Part shown: in pieces, positions 17,069 through 24,829 of the stretch
Layout of the letters: each line of letters opens with the position of its first letter
Position numbering within the stretch: the first letter of the stretch is position 1
Source of the DNA: Prevotella sp.
Lineage (GTDB): Bacteria; Bacteroidota; Bacteroidia; Bacteroidales; Bacteroidaceae
Direction of reading: 5' to 3'
DNA: 64,000 bases
Assembly: GCA_015060485.1 (NCBI GenBank)
Contig: SUYI01000014.1
Span: forward strand, 1 to 64,000
The notes under the pieces: generated by a model
What the model was told of the DNA's origin: nothing
The model's input: only the letters and a program-made list of their open reading frames with translations
The model's database searches: none
Program-made: the position numbers and the translations under genes

Positions 17069-19465
17069 ATGACAACAAAACCAATTTTTGCAGTGAATCC
17101 CCGTCTGAAGAATAGTACGACGGGTGAAATCAAGAAGAAGTACAATCGTGGTTATGCAGAGCCCGGAACGGCTGAGCAGATTTTAGCGATGCTCAATCGT
17201 GAGGACTTGCCACAGATGCTTTCAGAGATTCGTGACGAAGGTAAGGAGGAAGTGAAGGACCAGTTGCCTACCATCTGTCCGCACTACTCGCAGTTCCGTA
17301 ATAACCACCGTGCCCAGGCCGACATCATTCCTGAGGCATTCACCTACGAGACGTGTACAGACATCGACGAAAAGTCGTTGGTCGGGCAGGCCATCAAGCG
17401 TGCACTGGAGGTGAACGAGGACGAGATGTCGGACTTTCAGGGTATGGTGGAGTACATCGACTATTCACCCCGTAAGAAGTGCCACATCTGGCTTCGTATG
17501 CCTGTTGGCAAGACCATCGAAGAAACTCAAAAAGCCTTCTGTGAAGAGATTGGTGTGCCCTACGATGAAAGCTGTACAACCCCGGAACGCTATATCAACA
17601 TGACCGGCGACGAGATTTTCCGCTCGGAGCGTTGGTTGCAACCACTGTCCGACGAGGAGATAGAGGAGCGCCGTGAGGCTTTCCTGATGCGCGGTCTTGA
17701 CGTGGATGGGCGTCCATTGAAGAAGCCGGAGACCGCAGTAGCCCCAACGGCTCAAGTGCAGAGTGCAACGACGGAGGTGGTGGCTGCCGACGACCGTACT
17801 CGATTCATCGTGAAGGAGTGTCTGAAAGAGACAGGGCTCACTGTAAAAGACCTGAACGAGGAAGGTGGCCGTCACAATGCCGTCAAGTCCATCTTGTCGG
17901 TAGGTGCTACCCAGTTGTTGAATAAAGCGGAATTCTTAGGTGTCTTACAAGAAATGACACCAGCGTACTTCAAGGAGAAGGAATGCCAGCAGCTGGTGAC
18001 CGACTTCTACGCCAAGTACACCGACGACACGGCAAAGCTGACCCAGTTTCAGCGTCGCATATTTGCCGCCAGCCGCAAGATTAGTCCAGCTAAGTCGGCT
18101 GCGCCAAGTGATGCTCCAGAAACGGAGACACCCGCTATTGTCTATGGCGATACGGCATCGTTAGGTGAAATCTACGCCAGTCCGGTACCTCCTCTGCTGT
18201 CGAAGAGTGCGACACCTCGTTTCGTCAAGGCTGCCACTGGCCCTGTTCCGGTGGAGGCTAAGGAAACGGCAGCTCAAGCCATGTTCCCGCCATTGGGCAT
18301 GTATTGTGATGCCAAGTTCGTATATATAGACAACACCATACGCGAGCCACGAGTGAACTGCCTTATTATAGCTGGTACAGGCGGAGGTAAGGACAGCAGC
18401 ACTAAACATATGCTGAAACACCTGGAAGCACCGCAGAAAGCAGAAGACGGTCCTAATCGTGTCATTCTGGAGAAGTACAAAAAAGAGTGCAACCGCAGAA
18501 ACCAGAACATCGACAAACCAGAGCGTCCTAACGTGGCCGTAAAGAGTGTAGCAGCCGATATCACAAAGGCTCGTCTGTCGGAACTAATGGCCGACTCACA
18601 GGGCAATATTGTCCATACACGCATGGTAGAACTTGACCAGTGGTTTGGCGTTGAGGGTTACAAGCCAGGACCAAATTGTCCCTTCACCTATATGAAGATG
18701 ACGGATGATGAGGACAACCCATTCGGTCAGGAACGAGTTGGTAGCCAGAGTGTTACGTATCAAGGCCCGCTCAGCATCAACTGGAATGCATCGACCACAC
18801 CGAGTAAGGCGGTATACTACTTCCGCAACGCCATGACCGACGGTCCCATCAGTCGACTCTCGCTGGCTACTGTGCCCGACCGCGGACTCGGAGCCCCTAT
18901 GCCTAAACATGGCAAGTATGACGAGAAATACGACGAGAAACTGAAGCCCTTCATCGACAATCTTCGCCAGGTGCATGGAGAGATAGACTGTCCACAGGCT
19001 CGCCGTATGGCTGATCGACTGAAAGATGAACTCGACGACTTCGTGGTGAAGTCTGGCGATGATGTGCTCAACAACTTAGGCCGTCGTGCGTTGGCTGCGA
19101 CTTTCCGTAAGGGAATGTTGATCTATGCAGCCAACGGAAAGAAATGGGAGAAGTCCATTGAGGGCTTCTGTCGTTGGAGTCTGCACTACGACCTGTGGCT
19201 GAAGCTCCATTTCTTTGGCGATCTGATTCGCCATGCTGACAGTCAGGTCAAGACGTCAAGCCGCGGTCCGGCAAACCTGTTGGAACAAATCGAGAAAGAC
19301 GAGCAAGGTCACTTTAGCTATAATGCCGTTGTTGTAGCCCGCTTGAAGAACGGAATGGAAGAAAAAGGTACGGGTAACATGATTAGCCAGTGGGTAAGTA
19401 GAAAACTGATAGCAAGACTGGACAAAGACTGTTTTCAGGTTGTCGACAAGAAAGGTGACAAATGA
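17069..19465 (+). CDS. DUF3987/BT4734-type primase-helicase-like protein
   Basis: A 798-residue protein resembling the Bacteroidetes proteins with a BT4734-like N-terminal region and a DUF3987 helicase-like C-terminal region, usually carried by islands with an HU-like gene. The ATPase-like segment is NCLIIAGTGGGKDSSTKHML at roughly residues 430-449, a P loop of form GTGGGKDS. A following block, ISRLSLATVPDRGLGAPMP, and the KGMLIYAANGKKWEKSI region fit DUF3987. ATG 17069 gives about 25 bases of leader; ATG 17057 is the alternative. The stop is followed by TGACAGATGACAGTTT, the same motif as the inverted-repeat arms at 11408, then by a terminator. A replication role is inferred from the family only. 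Confidence 0.75.
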   Translation: MTTKPIFAVNPRLKNSTTGEIKKKYNRGYAEPGTAEQILAMLNREDLPQMLSEIRDEGKEEVKDQLPTICPHYSQFRNNHRAQADIIPEAFTYETCTDIDEKSLVGQAIKRALEVNEDEMSDFQGMVEYIDYSPRKKCHIWLRMPVGKTIEETQKAFCEEIGVPYDESCTTPERYINMTGDEIFRSERWLQPLSDEEIEERREAFLMRGLDVDGRPLKKPETAVAPTAQVQSATTEVVAADDRTRFIVKECLKETGLTVKDLNEEGGRHNAVKSILSVGATQLLNKAEFLGVLQEMTPAYFKEKECQQLVTDFYAKYTDDTAKLTQFQRRIFAASRKISPAKSAAPSDAPETETPAIVYGDTASLGEIYASPVPPLLSKSATPRFVKAATGPVPVEAKETAAQAMFPPLGMYCDAKFVYIDNTIREPRVNCLIIAGTGGGKDSSTKHMLKHLEAPQKAEDGPNRVILEKYKKECNRRNQNIDKPERPNVAVKSVAADITKARLSELMADSQGNIVHTRMVELDQWFGVEGYKPGPNCPFTYMKMTDDEDNPFGQERVGSQSVTYQGPLSINWNASTTPSKAVYYFRNAMTDGPISRLSLATVPDRGLGAPMPKHGKYDEKYDEKLKPFIDNLRQVHGEIDCPQARRMADRLKDELDDFVVKSGDDVLNNLGRRALAATFRKGMLIYAANGKKWEKSIEGFCRWSLHYDLWLKLHFFGDLIRHADSQVKTSSRGPANLLEQIEKDEQGHFSYNAVVVARLKNGMEEKGTGNMISQWVSRKLIARLDKDCFQVVDKKGDK

Positions 19466-19478
19466 CAGATGACAGTTT
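19461..19478. repeat. Partial TGACAGA-repeat arm after the primase-like gene
   Basis: AATGACAGATGACAGTTT at the stop codon matches 16 bases of the 23-bp arms at 11408 and 11568. Confidence 0.7.
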
Positions 19479-19491
19479 AAAAACAAGCGAG

Positions 19492-19527
19492 ACAGCAGGT
19501 TTCCGATTCGGGGGACCTGCTGTTTTT
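19492..19527 (+). terminator. Terminator of the primase-like gene
   Basis: 9-bp perfect stem ACAGCAGGT/ACCTGCTGT (19492-19500 with 19515-19523) followed by TTTT. Confidence 0.85.
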
Positions 19528-19611
19528 CTGATTATCATGATAAGTAACATGGGTTACGGACCATCGCGACAGGCCGCCACGACGTCCGCCTCACCTACTA
19601 CAAAAGACAGA

Positions 19612-19639
19612 TATCCCCGAGAATTGAATCTCGGGGATA
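19612..19639. repeat. Hairpin left of the toxin-antitoxin pair
   Basis: Perfect 11-bp stem TATCCCCGAGA/TCTCGGGGATA with a six-base loop. The nine bases TCCCCGAGA/TCTCGGGGA recur in the hairpin at 20463-20491. It could also terminate the toxin transcript, although the T run is weak. Confidence 0.75.
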
Positions 19640-19691
19640 AATGTGCACAATAGGGTCGGTTCCGCTGTGTACTCTTGTTACATCGAGGGAG

Positions 19692-20111
19692 TTAAGCCCC
19701 AAAATAGGTGTTAAGGAAAGCCTCAGGCGATAATACAGGTAACCCGCTGGCTGGGAAATGGCGTTTCTTGTCTCTCGACACAATGACTTCGCATCTGGCA
19801 TCAAGGGCGGCTTCATATTGAAGCATATCTTCAAAGTCTGGCATATCAGAATTAAGCGCATTTACCACTTGCGTGTCATCCATTGCGGCAGTCTGTAAGT
19901 AGTTTTTCAGGCTCTTCAGTCCCTTTACTGCCTGCTCGTATCCAACATTCTTACGCGCCGTGTATACACAGTTGGCAAACGTCAGCGGAGTAGCGAACAT
20001 CTGAATCTGCCCTCTGACACCTAAGTCAAAGACATTCGACGAAGCCAACAGGAATTTCTGTCTGCCTTCTATGATGTCCAACAGAATGTTTGTATCAAGA
20101 AAGACTCTCAT
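19692..20111 (-). CDS. PIN-domain ribonuclease toxin (VapC-like)
   Basis: A 139-residue PIN-domain protein, predicted to be the RNA-cleaving toxin of a toxin-antitoxin pair. Acidic active-site residues are visible: D in VFLDTNILLDII near the start, the D/E pair in MPDFEDMLQYEAA, and D in VIVSRDKKRHF. ATG at 20111 shares one base with the antitoxin TGA (TGATG), a typical coupled arrangement; a GTG at 20114 is less likely. Its cellular target is unknown. Confidence 0.88.
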   Translation of the reverse strand: MRVFLDTNILLDIIEGRQKFLLASSNVFDLGVRGQIQMFATPLTFANCVYTARKNVGYEQAVKGLKSLKNYLQTAAMDDTQVVNALNSDMPDFEDMLQYEAALDARCEVIVSRDKKRHFPASGLPVLSPEAFLNTYFGA

Positions 20112-20380
20112 CACAATGCATATTTATCAGTCAGATACTCTGTTCTGGCTTTATCGCCGTTAATGTCGTCATCGTTAGGAACTTCGGGCTTGGCAAAACC
20201 TATAAGAGCCTGAAGTTCTGGCGACAACTCTTCTATCTTCTTCATCTTGAATTTCTTTTTCTTTGTTGGTGTAAAGCGGGTGATTAGCATAGCGACCCAC
20301 TCTTCCACGCTCATTCCGTCTGCATTGGCATAGTTCTTAGCCTGGTTATACAATGTGGAATCCAAACTTATTGTTGCCAT
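20111..20380 (-). CDS. Antitoxin partner of the PIN toxin (DUF6364-like)
   Basis: An 89-residue small protein in the antitoxin position. The first half, MATISLDSTLYNQAKNYAN followed by GMSVEEWVAMLI, resembles a ribbon-helix-helix DNA-binding fold. The second half is Lys-rich then acidic (KKKKFKMKKIEELSPEL), as expected of a toxin-binding tail. ATG at 20380 is preceded by a TATCTTTG promoter at 20408-20415; a longer open frame upstream crosses that promoter and is not used. Confidence 0.82.
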   Translation of the reverse strand: MATISLDSTLYNQAKNYANADGMSVEEWVAMLITRFTPTKKKKFKMKKIEELSPELQALIGFAKPEVPNDDDINGDKARTEYLTDKYAL

Positions 20381-20407
20381 AATTCTTGGGTATTTATTAT
20401 TTCGTTG

Positions 20408-20415
20408 CAAAGATA
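20408..20415 (-). promoter_or_regulatory. -7 box for the toxin-antitoxin operon
   Basis: Minus-strand TTTATCTTTGCAACG, 28 bases before the antitoxin ATG. Confidence 0.65.
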
Positions 20416-20462
20416 AACAAACTTTTCTAATCTGCAAAACTTTTGGAAAAAAATAACAAAAT

Positions 20463-20491
20463 TCCCCGAGATCCATGGCGAGTCTCGGGGA
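20463..20491. repeat. Hairpin right of the toxin-antitoxin pair
   Basis: 9-bp stem TCCCCGAGA/TCTCGGGGA with an 11-base loop, identical in its arms to the hairpin at 19614-19637. Confidence 0.75.
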
Positions 20492-20562
20492 TATTATCAT
20501 GAGGAAATGTTTCGATTATCAAAATAAATTTTGTACTTTTGCAGCGAAATAGTGTAAAAACG

Positions 20563-21282
20563 ATGATTAGCAAGAACCAAATGAAGCTGATTCGCTCGCT
20601 GGAGCTGAAGAAGAACCGCAAGAGCGAGCAACTCTTCGTGGCTGAGGGGCCGAAGGTGGTGGGCGACCTGCTGCAGGCGGGGTTCCTCCCCCACTCCGTC
20701 TTCGCCACCACGGCGTGGCCCGGCAGCCAGCAGATTACGGAGGAGGAACTGAGACGCATCAGTTTTCTGCAGCATCCGCAGGAGGTGCTGGCCGTCTTCC
20801 ACATGCCGGCAGCGACGGAGAGTCTGCCGTTGCCCACCAGTCTCGCCCTGGCGCTGGACGGCGTGCAGGATCCGGGCAACGTGGGAACCATTATCCGCAT
20901 TGCCGACTGGTTTGGCATCGACACCGTCTACTGTTCGGCAGACACGGCGGACGTGTATAACCCGAAGGTCGTGCAGGCCACCATGGGGAGCATCGCCCAC
21001 GTTCATATCGTATATTGCGACCTGCTGGAGTTGTTGCAGCAGGTGAGCTGTCCCGTCTATGGCACGCTGCTGGACGGCAAGAACATCTACGAACAGGAAC
21101 TCTCGCAGCAAGGCATCATCGTGATGGGCAACGAGGGCAACGGCATATCGGCGGCCGTCAGGGAGCACATCACCCACCGGCTGCTCATTCCGAACTACCA
21201 CGCAGGCGACCACAGGGCCGAGAGCCTGAACGTGGCCATTGCCACTGCCATTACCTGTGCGGAGTTCAGGAGAAGGAGATAA
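20563..21282 (+). CDS. RNA 2'-O-methyltransferase, TrmH/SpoU family
   Basis: A 239-residue SPOUT-class methyltransferase. The N-terminal substrate-binding part reads SLELKKNRKSEQLFVAEG. The knotted catalytic domain has the three SpoU motifs: LDGVQDPGNVGTIIRIADW near residue 105, IVMGNEGNGISAAVREH, and LLIPNYHAGDHRAESLNVAIA. Likely substrate is a 23S rRNA ribose, but paralogues cannot be separated by eye. ATG 20563 follows a TACTTTTG box at 20534-20541. Confidence 0.92.
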   Translation: MISKNQMKLIRSLELKKNRKSEQLFVAEGPKVVGDLLQAGFLPHSVFATTAWPGSQQITEEELRRISFLQHPQEVLAVFHMPAATESLPLPTSLALALDGVQDPGNVGTIIRIADWFGIDTVYCSADTADVYNPKVVQATMGSIAHVHIVYCDLLELLQQVSCPVYGTLLDGKNIYEQELSQQGIIVMGNEGNGISAAVREHITHRLLIPNYHAGDHRAESLNVAIATAITCAEFRRRR

Positions 21283-21309
21283 CGACCACGAATTTCACGA
21301 ATTAACGAG
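21283..21309. repeat. CACGAATTTCACGAATTAAC-type dispersed repeat in a gene junction
   Basis: CACGAATTTCACGAATTAAC in the 40-bp gap between the methyltransferase and the EFR1 gene. A related copy lies inside the EFR1 gene at 21575-21617. Confidence 0.6.
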
Positions 21310-21322
21310 CGCATACTGAGTT

Positions 21323-22147
21323 ATGATATTCTATTTCACAGGCACAGGAAATACCCGCTGGGTGGCACAGCAGCTGGCGAAGGCTACCGGCGAGGAGCTG
21401 CTGTTCATTCCCGACGAGATGAAAAAAGGCGCCATGCGCTACGAACTGAAGGACGGTGAGAGGCTGGGATTCTGTTTCCCCACGCACGGCTGGCAGCCAC
21501 CGGGAATCGTACGCGAATTCATCCGCCAGGCGCAGTTTGTTAAAAGTCACACAGATCTAACAGAAAAAAAGACGAACACGTATTTAACGAATTACACGAA
21601 TATAAAGGATTCCTCGAATTTTGTCTATGCGGTGACGACGTGCGGCGACAACATGGGCCACGCCATGCGGATACTGAACAAGGAACTGAAGCAGAAAGGC
21701 CTTCATACCGATTCCGTGTTTGCCGTATTGATGCCCGAATCGAATGTGTGTTTCTCGTTCCTGCATCTTGACACCAAGGACCGCGAACGGGAAAAGATTG
21801 CGGCAGCCCGGCAGACCGTCAGCCACATCTGCGACGTCGTCACCCAACGGCGCAAGGGTGTGACAGAACTCATCCGCGGAGCCATTCCCTATACCTACAC
21901 TTATGTGATTGGCGGCTATTACAACAAGCACCTGATAACCGACGAGAAGTTCTGGGTCGACAGCGAGCGGTGCATCAGCTGCGGCCTGTGTGCCCGACTC
22001 TGCCCCGTGGACGACATAGAAGGACTGCCGCCACGCTGGAAGCACGACGGCAGTTGTACGAATTGTCTGGCCTGTTATCACCATTGTCCGCAGCATGCCA
22101 TCCATTGGGGGCGGATGAAACACGGACAATACGTGTTCAGCCTGTAA
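21323..22147 (+). CDS. EFR1-family flavodoxin/ferredoxin fusion protein
   Basis: A 274-residue cytoplasmic redox protein. The N-terminus is flavodoxin-like with the FMN loop FTGTGNTRWVA at residues 5-15 and TTCGDNMG near 105. The C-terminus carries two 4Fe-4S motifs, CISCGLCARLCP and CTNCLACYHHCP. Residues of roughly 74-99 (LTEKKTNTYLTNYTNIKDSS) are not expected in the flavodoxin fold at this point and are encoded by a copy of the dispersed CACGAAT repeat inserted in frame. The stop converges on yggS six bases away. Electron partner is unknown. Confidence 0.88.
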   Translation: MIFYFTGTGNTRWVAQQLAKATGEELLFIPDEMKKGAMRYELKDGERLGFCFPTHGWQPPGIVREFIRQAQFVKSHTDLTEKKTNTYLTNYTNIKDSSNFVYAVTTCGDNMGHAMRILNKELKQKGLHTDSVFAVLMPESNVCFSFLHLDTKDREREKIAAARQTVSHICDVVTQRRKGVTELIRGAIPYTYTYVIGGYYNKHLITDEKFWVDSERCISCGLCARLCPVDDIEGLPPRWKHDGSCTNCLACYHHCPQHAIHWGRMKHGQYVFSL

Positions 22148-22153
22148 TCATTG

Positions 22154-22825
22154 TCAATAGACGCGCGGACCGAAAATGGTCGTCCCGATGCGTACCATCG
22201 TAGAGCCCTCCTCGACGGCTATCAGGTAGTCGTGGCTCATGCCCCAGGAACGCTCGCAGAAATAGTCGCAGTCGGCAAAATACGCTGCCTTCGCCTCGTC
22301 GAAAAGGCTGTGGGCCAGACGGAACTCGGAGCGTATCTGTTGCTCGTCGTCGACATAGGATGCCATCATCATCAGACCGCAGATGCGGACATGCTGCAAC
22401 GTGCGCCATTCACCTCCGGCCAACAGCTGGCGCAGCGCGTCGGGAGTGAGTCCGTATTTGGTTTCTTCCTCAGCAATGTGAAGCTCAAGCAACACATCGA
22501 TAACCCGCTCACACTTAGCGGCTTGCTTGTCAATCTCACGCAAAAGCTTTAACGAGTCGACAGCCTCGATCATGGTGATATACGGGGCGATATATTTCAC
22601 CTTGTTGGTTTGCAGATGACCGATGAAATGCCAACGGATATCCTTCGGCAGCGTCTCCACCTTCTGGCGCAGTTCCTGCTCGTGGCTCTCGCCGAACGTG
22701 CGCTGGCCCTCGCCATAGGCAGCCTCGATATATTCGTTGGGGTGATACTTGCTGATGGCCACCAGGCGCACACCCTGCGGCAAATGACTCAGCACCTCGC
22801 GAAGATTTCCCTTAACGTCGTACAT
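22154..22825 (-). CDS. YggS-family pyridoxal-phosphate homeostasis protein
   Basis: A 223-residue PLP-binding barrel protein of the YggS/PROSC family, with a role in B6 and amino/keto acid balance. The PLP lysine is K26 in VAISKYHP; FGESHEQELRQK, WHFIGHLQTNKVK and the C-terminal SWGMSHDYLIAVEEGSTMVRIGT (phosphate-binding end) are diagnostic. Its start is two bases after the DUF4494 stop, forming a three-gene operon with the pseudokinase. Confidence 0.94.
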   Translation of the reverse strand: MYDVKGNLREVLSHLPQGVRLVAISKYHPNEYIEAAYGEGQRTFGESHEQELRQKVETLPKDIRWHFIGHLQTNKVKYIAPYITMIEAVDSLKLLREIDKQAAKCERVIDVLLELHIAEEETKYGLTPDALRQLLAGGEWRTLQHVRICGLMMMASYVDDEQQIRSEFRLAHSLFDEAKAAYFADCDYFCERSWGMSHDYLIAVEEGSTMVRIGTTIFGPRVY

Positions 22826-22827
22826 CG

Positions 22828-23310
22828 TCAGCCTTCAAACTCAGGTTTTTCGTCCTTCACCTCCTGTTTGCCGTACTCGAAGACATCCATCAGCTTGGTC
22901 TCGCTGACAGAGGCAATGACATAGTCAATCATCGTCGTGCCCATGACACTCTCGATATTGCCGACGGCACCCTTCAGCGTACCGGCCTGTACCAGGTAGT
23001 TGACGGCAGAACGCTTCTCCTTCTCCGTCTTCTCGTCGATGGTGATGAACTCGAGCTTAGCCTTATACCAACGGTCGGCCAGCTCCTCGTCCGAGAAGAA
23101 AATCTCCTTATAAGGGGCTATCTTGATGTCCTTGATGGTGAACTCGCCGCTGATATACGACGACATCTCTTCCATGATGCGCTTCTCGGCCTCCGTAAAC
23201 GACAAGGCATCAACGACATAACTCTCACTTACTTTTTTCTGCAAGCCGTCCTCCATCACTTTCTCGTAGGCAATCTTGCACTCAAACCAAATTGCTGTTC
23301 TTGATCTCAT
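22828..23310 (-). CDS. DUF4494 domain protein
   Basis: A 160-residue protein matching the Bacteroidetes family DUF4494: it opens with WFECKIAYEKVMEDG and SYVVDALSFTEAEKRI and contains FSDEELADRWYKAKL. Function unknown; cytoplasmic by lack of signal or membrane segment. It is sandwiched between the pseudokinase and yggS on one strand. Confidence 0.88.
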   Translation of the reverse strand: MRSRTAIWFECKIAYEKVMEDGLQKKVSESYVVDALSFTEAEKRIMEEMSSYISGEFTIKDIKIAPYKEIFFSDEELADRWYKAKLEFITIDEKTEKEKRSAVNYLVQAGTLKGAVGNIESVMGTTMIDYVIASVSETKLMDVFEYGKQEVKDEKPEFEG

Positions 23311-23340
23311 ATTGTTATTACTCTTTTACTTTTTTTCCTT

Positions 23341-24594
23341 TTAATAGTTCTTTCCCGGCAACTGGACACCACGACTGTTCGTGCCGCCTATCTGCTGTTT
23401 CTTCTGATTCGTGATACGCTCGATAATCTCGGTGGCAATAAGCTGTGAACGCTCGGGCGAGAGTCCTGCCTCGGCACCCAGCTCGCTCTGCGACTTCATC
23501 AGTTCCTCGATGGTCGACTCGCTTTCCGACAGGAACTTCTTCTCGCTGTTGCTCATATATTCCTTATTATATATCTTCGACAGGATGCGGTCGGCCTCCT
23601 TCTCATACTTCTTGCGGAATATCTCCTCGGCCTTGGCCTGGAAATCGCGCTCGGCAGCTTCATCGACCACCAGCGAATCGCCGTCGCTGGTCACACCCAG
23701 CTCGGCAGGATCGAAACCATCGTCAATCAGGTCGTCGGTTGGCTGACGAGGGGCAGGCTTTACAAACTCCACAGGCTGTGTCTCAGGGAAATATTCAAAA
23801 TACAGGCCCACACAAACCAAGGTAAGCACACCCACCACCAGGAGCGTGATGAGCGACTTGATGCTGGCACGGCGCTTCTGGATGGCTTTCAGCAGGTCTT
23901 CGGGACTGTTGAAACGGTCTTCCGGCGATTCTCCCGTAGCTTTTTTCAATGCCGAACGGTATTCCAGGGGAATGTCAGCCTTGTCGTAGATTCCCTGGAT
24001 GAATTTACCAATACTATACACGTCGCAACGGTCGTCGACAGCACCGCCATTCAACACTTCGGGAGCCACATATTGCGCATCGTCGCCAAAAAACTCCCTC
24101 TGATCGTTCAGGGCGTGGTAGAACGAGCCATGCGAGAGCAACAGCGCCTTGTTGTCGCCTTTGCGCACGAAAACAGTCTTCGGCGAATAGCACACATGGC
24201 GAATCTGCTGACTGTGAAGATAGGTAGTGGCTTCGACCAGCGAACTGAGCACCTCGTCCATAAATCCCTTCTCGGCTACGATGGCAGGATTGTCGATCAA
24301 CAACTGTTCGAAGGTCTGGTAGTTGCCCAACTCCAGTTCCAGACGCTCCACGTCGCCCTGTGCATTCGTCACTGGCGAGAAGTGTATCTGATGTTTGTCA
24401 ACCAGCGTGGCATTCTTCTCGCACTCGGCCTGCAAAGCCTTCGAGAAAACGATGTTCTGGTTCTTTTCGGGAAGGATATCCACCACACAACGCCACTTGC
24501 CGTCCACCTGTTCACGATAGAAACCTCCGATAGGCTGCATCACCTGATGCTTCTGACCTTCGTTTCGTGCTGCCAGTAATTCTTCGTAATTCAT
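23341..24594 (-). CDS. Single-pass membrane pseudokinase-like protein
   Basis: A 417-residue protein. Residues about 20-245 follow a protein-kinase C-lobe: helix with VEATTYLHSQQIRHVCYSPKTV, LLLSHGSF, YVAPEVLNG and DVYSIGKFI. The catalytic HRDxxxxN is replaced by HVCYSPKTV and DFG by SHG, so the catalytic and metal-binding aspartates are missing and activity is improbable. A membrane helix (SLITLLVVGVLTLVCVGLYF, near 255-275) is followed by a 140-residue, largely charged coiled-coil-like region. A minus-strand TACTTTTG box at 24617-24624 supports ATG 24594. It heads the operon with DUF4494 and yggS. Confidence 0.75.
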   Translation of the reverse strand: MNYEELLAARNEGQKHQVMQPIGGFYREQVDGKWRCVVDILPEKNQNIVFSKALQAECEKNATLVDKHQIHFSPVTNAQGDVERLELELGNYQTFEQLLIDNPAIVAEKGFMDEVLSSLVEATTYLHSQQIRHVCYSPKTVFVRKGDNKALLLSHGSFYHALNDQREFFGDDAQYVAPEVLNGGAVDDRCDVYSIGKFIQGIYDKADIPLEYRSALKKATGESPEDRFNSPEDLLKAIQKRRASIKSLITLLVVGVLTLVCVGLYFEYFPETQPVEFVKPAPRQPTDDLIDDGFDPAELGVTSDGDSLVVDEAAERDFQAKAEEIFRKKYEKEADRILSKIYNKEYMSNSEKKFLSESESTIEELMKSQSELGAEAGLSPERSQLIATEIIERITNQKKQQIGGTNSRGVQLPGKNY

Positions 24595-24616
24595 AGTTTA
24601 ATTGCTTTTCGGAGTG

Positions 24617-24624
24617 CAAAAGTA
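24617..24624 (-). promoter_or_regulatory. -7 box for the pseudokinase operon
   Basis: Minus-strand TTTGTACTTTTGC, 22 bases before ATG 24594. Confidence 0.6.
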
Positions 24625-24683
24625 CAAAATAAAACATTAATTTCGATTCATTTTTCATATTATTTTGTTGCGGAAGCAAATTT

Positions 24684-24712
24684 TTCACTTTTCACTCTTC
24701 ACTTTTCACTTA
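24684..24712. repeat. TTCACTT tandem spacer repeat
   Basis: Four near-perfect units of TTCACTT/TTCACTC in the gap upstream of the aminotransferase. Confidence 0.7.
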
Positions 24713-24719
24713 AAATTCG

Positions 24720-24727
24720 TACCTTTG
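24720..24727 (+). promoter_or_regulatory. Upstream promoter box of the aminotransferase
   Basis: TTCGTACCTTTGAC; a second copy of the same core follows 75 bases later. Confidence 0.5.
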
Positions 24728-24794
24728 ACTATCGTCGAAAGTACTTTCGTTCGAGAAAACCCCAAAAAATTTTGGTTTTCTTCTCACTAATTCG

Positions 24795-24802
24795 TACCTT
24801 TG
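24795..24802 (+). promoter_or_regulatory. Proximal promoter box of the aminotransferase
   Basis: TTCGTACCTTTGCAG, 28 bases before ATG 24830. Confidence 0.7.
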
Positions 24803-24829
24803 CAGTCGATTTACGTAAATTAAGAAACA

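Noticed and set aside
19462..19653. 63-codon open frame after the primase-like gene
   Set aside because: It starts within the previous stop region, spans the terminator and a hairpin, and resembles no protein.
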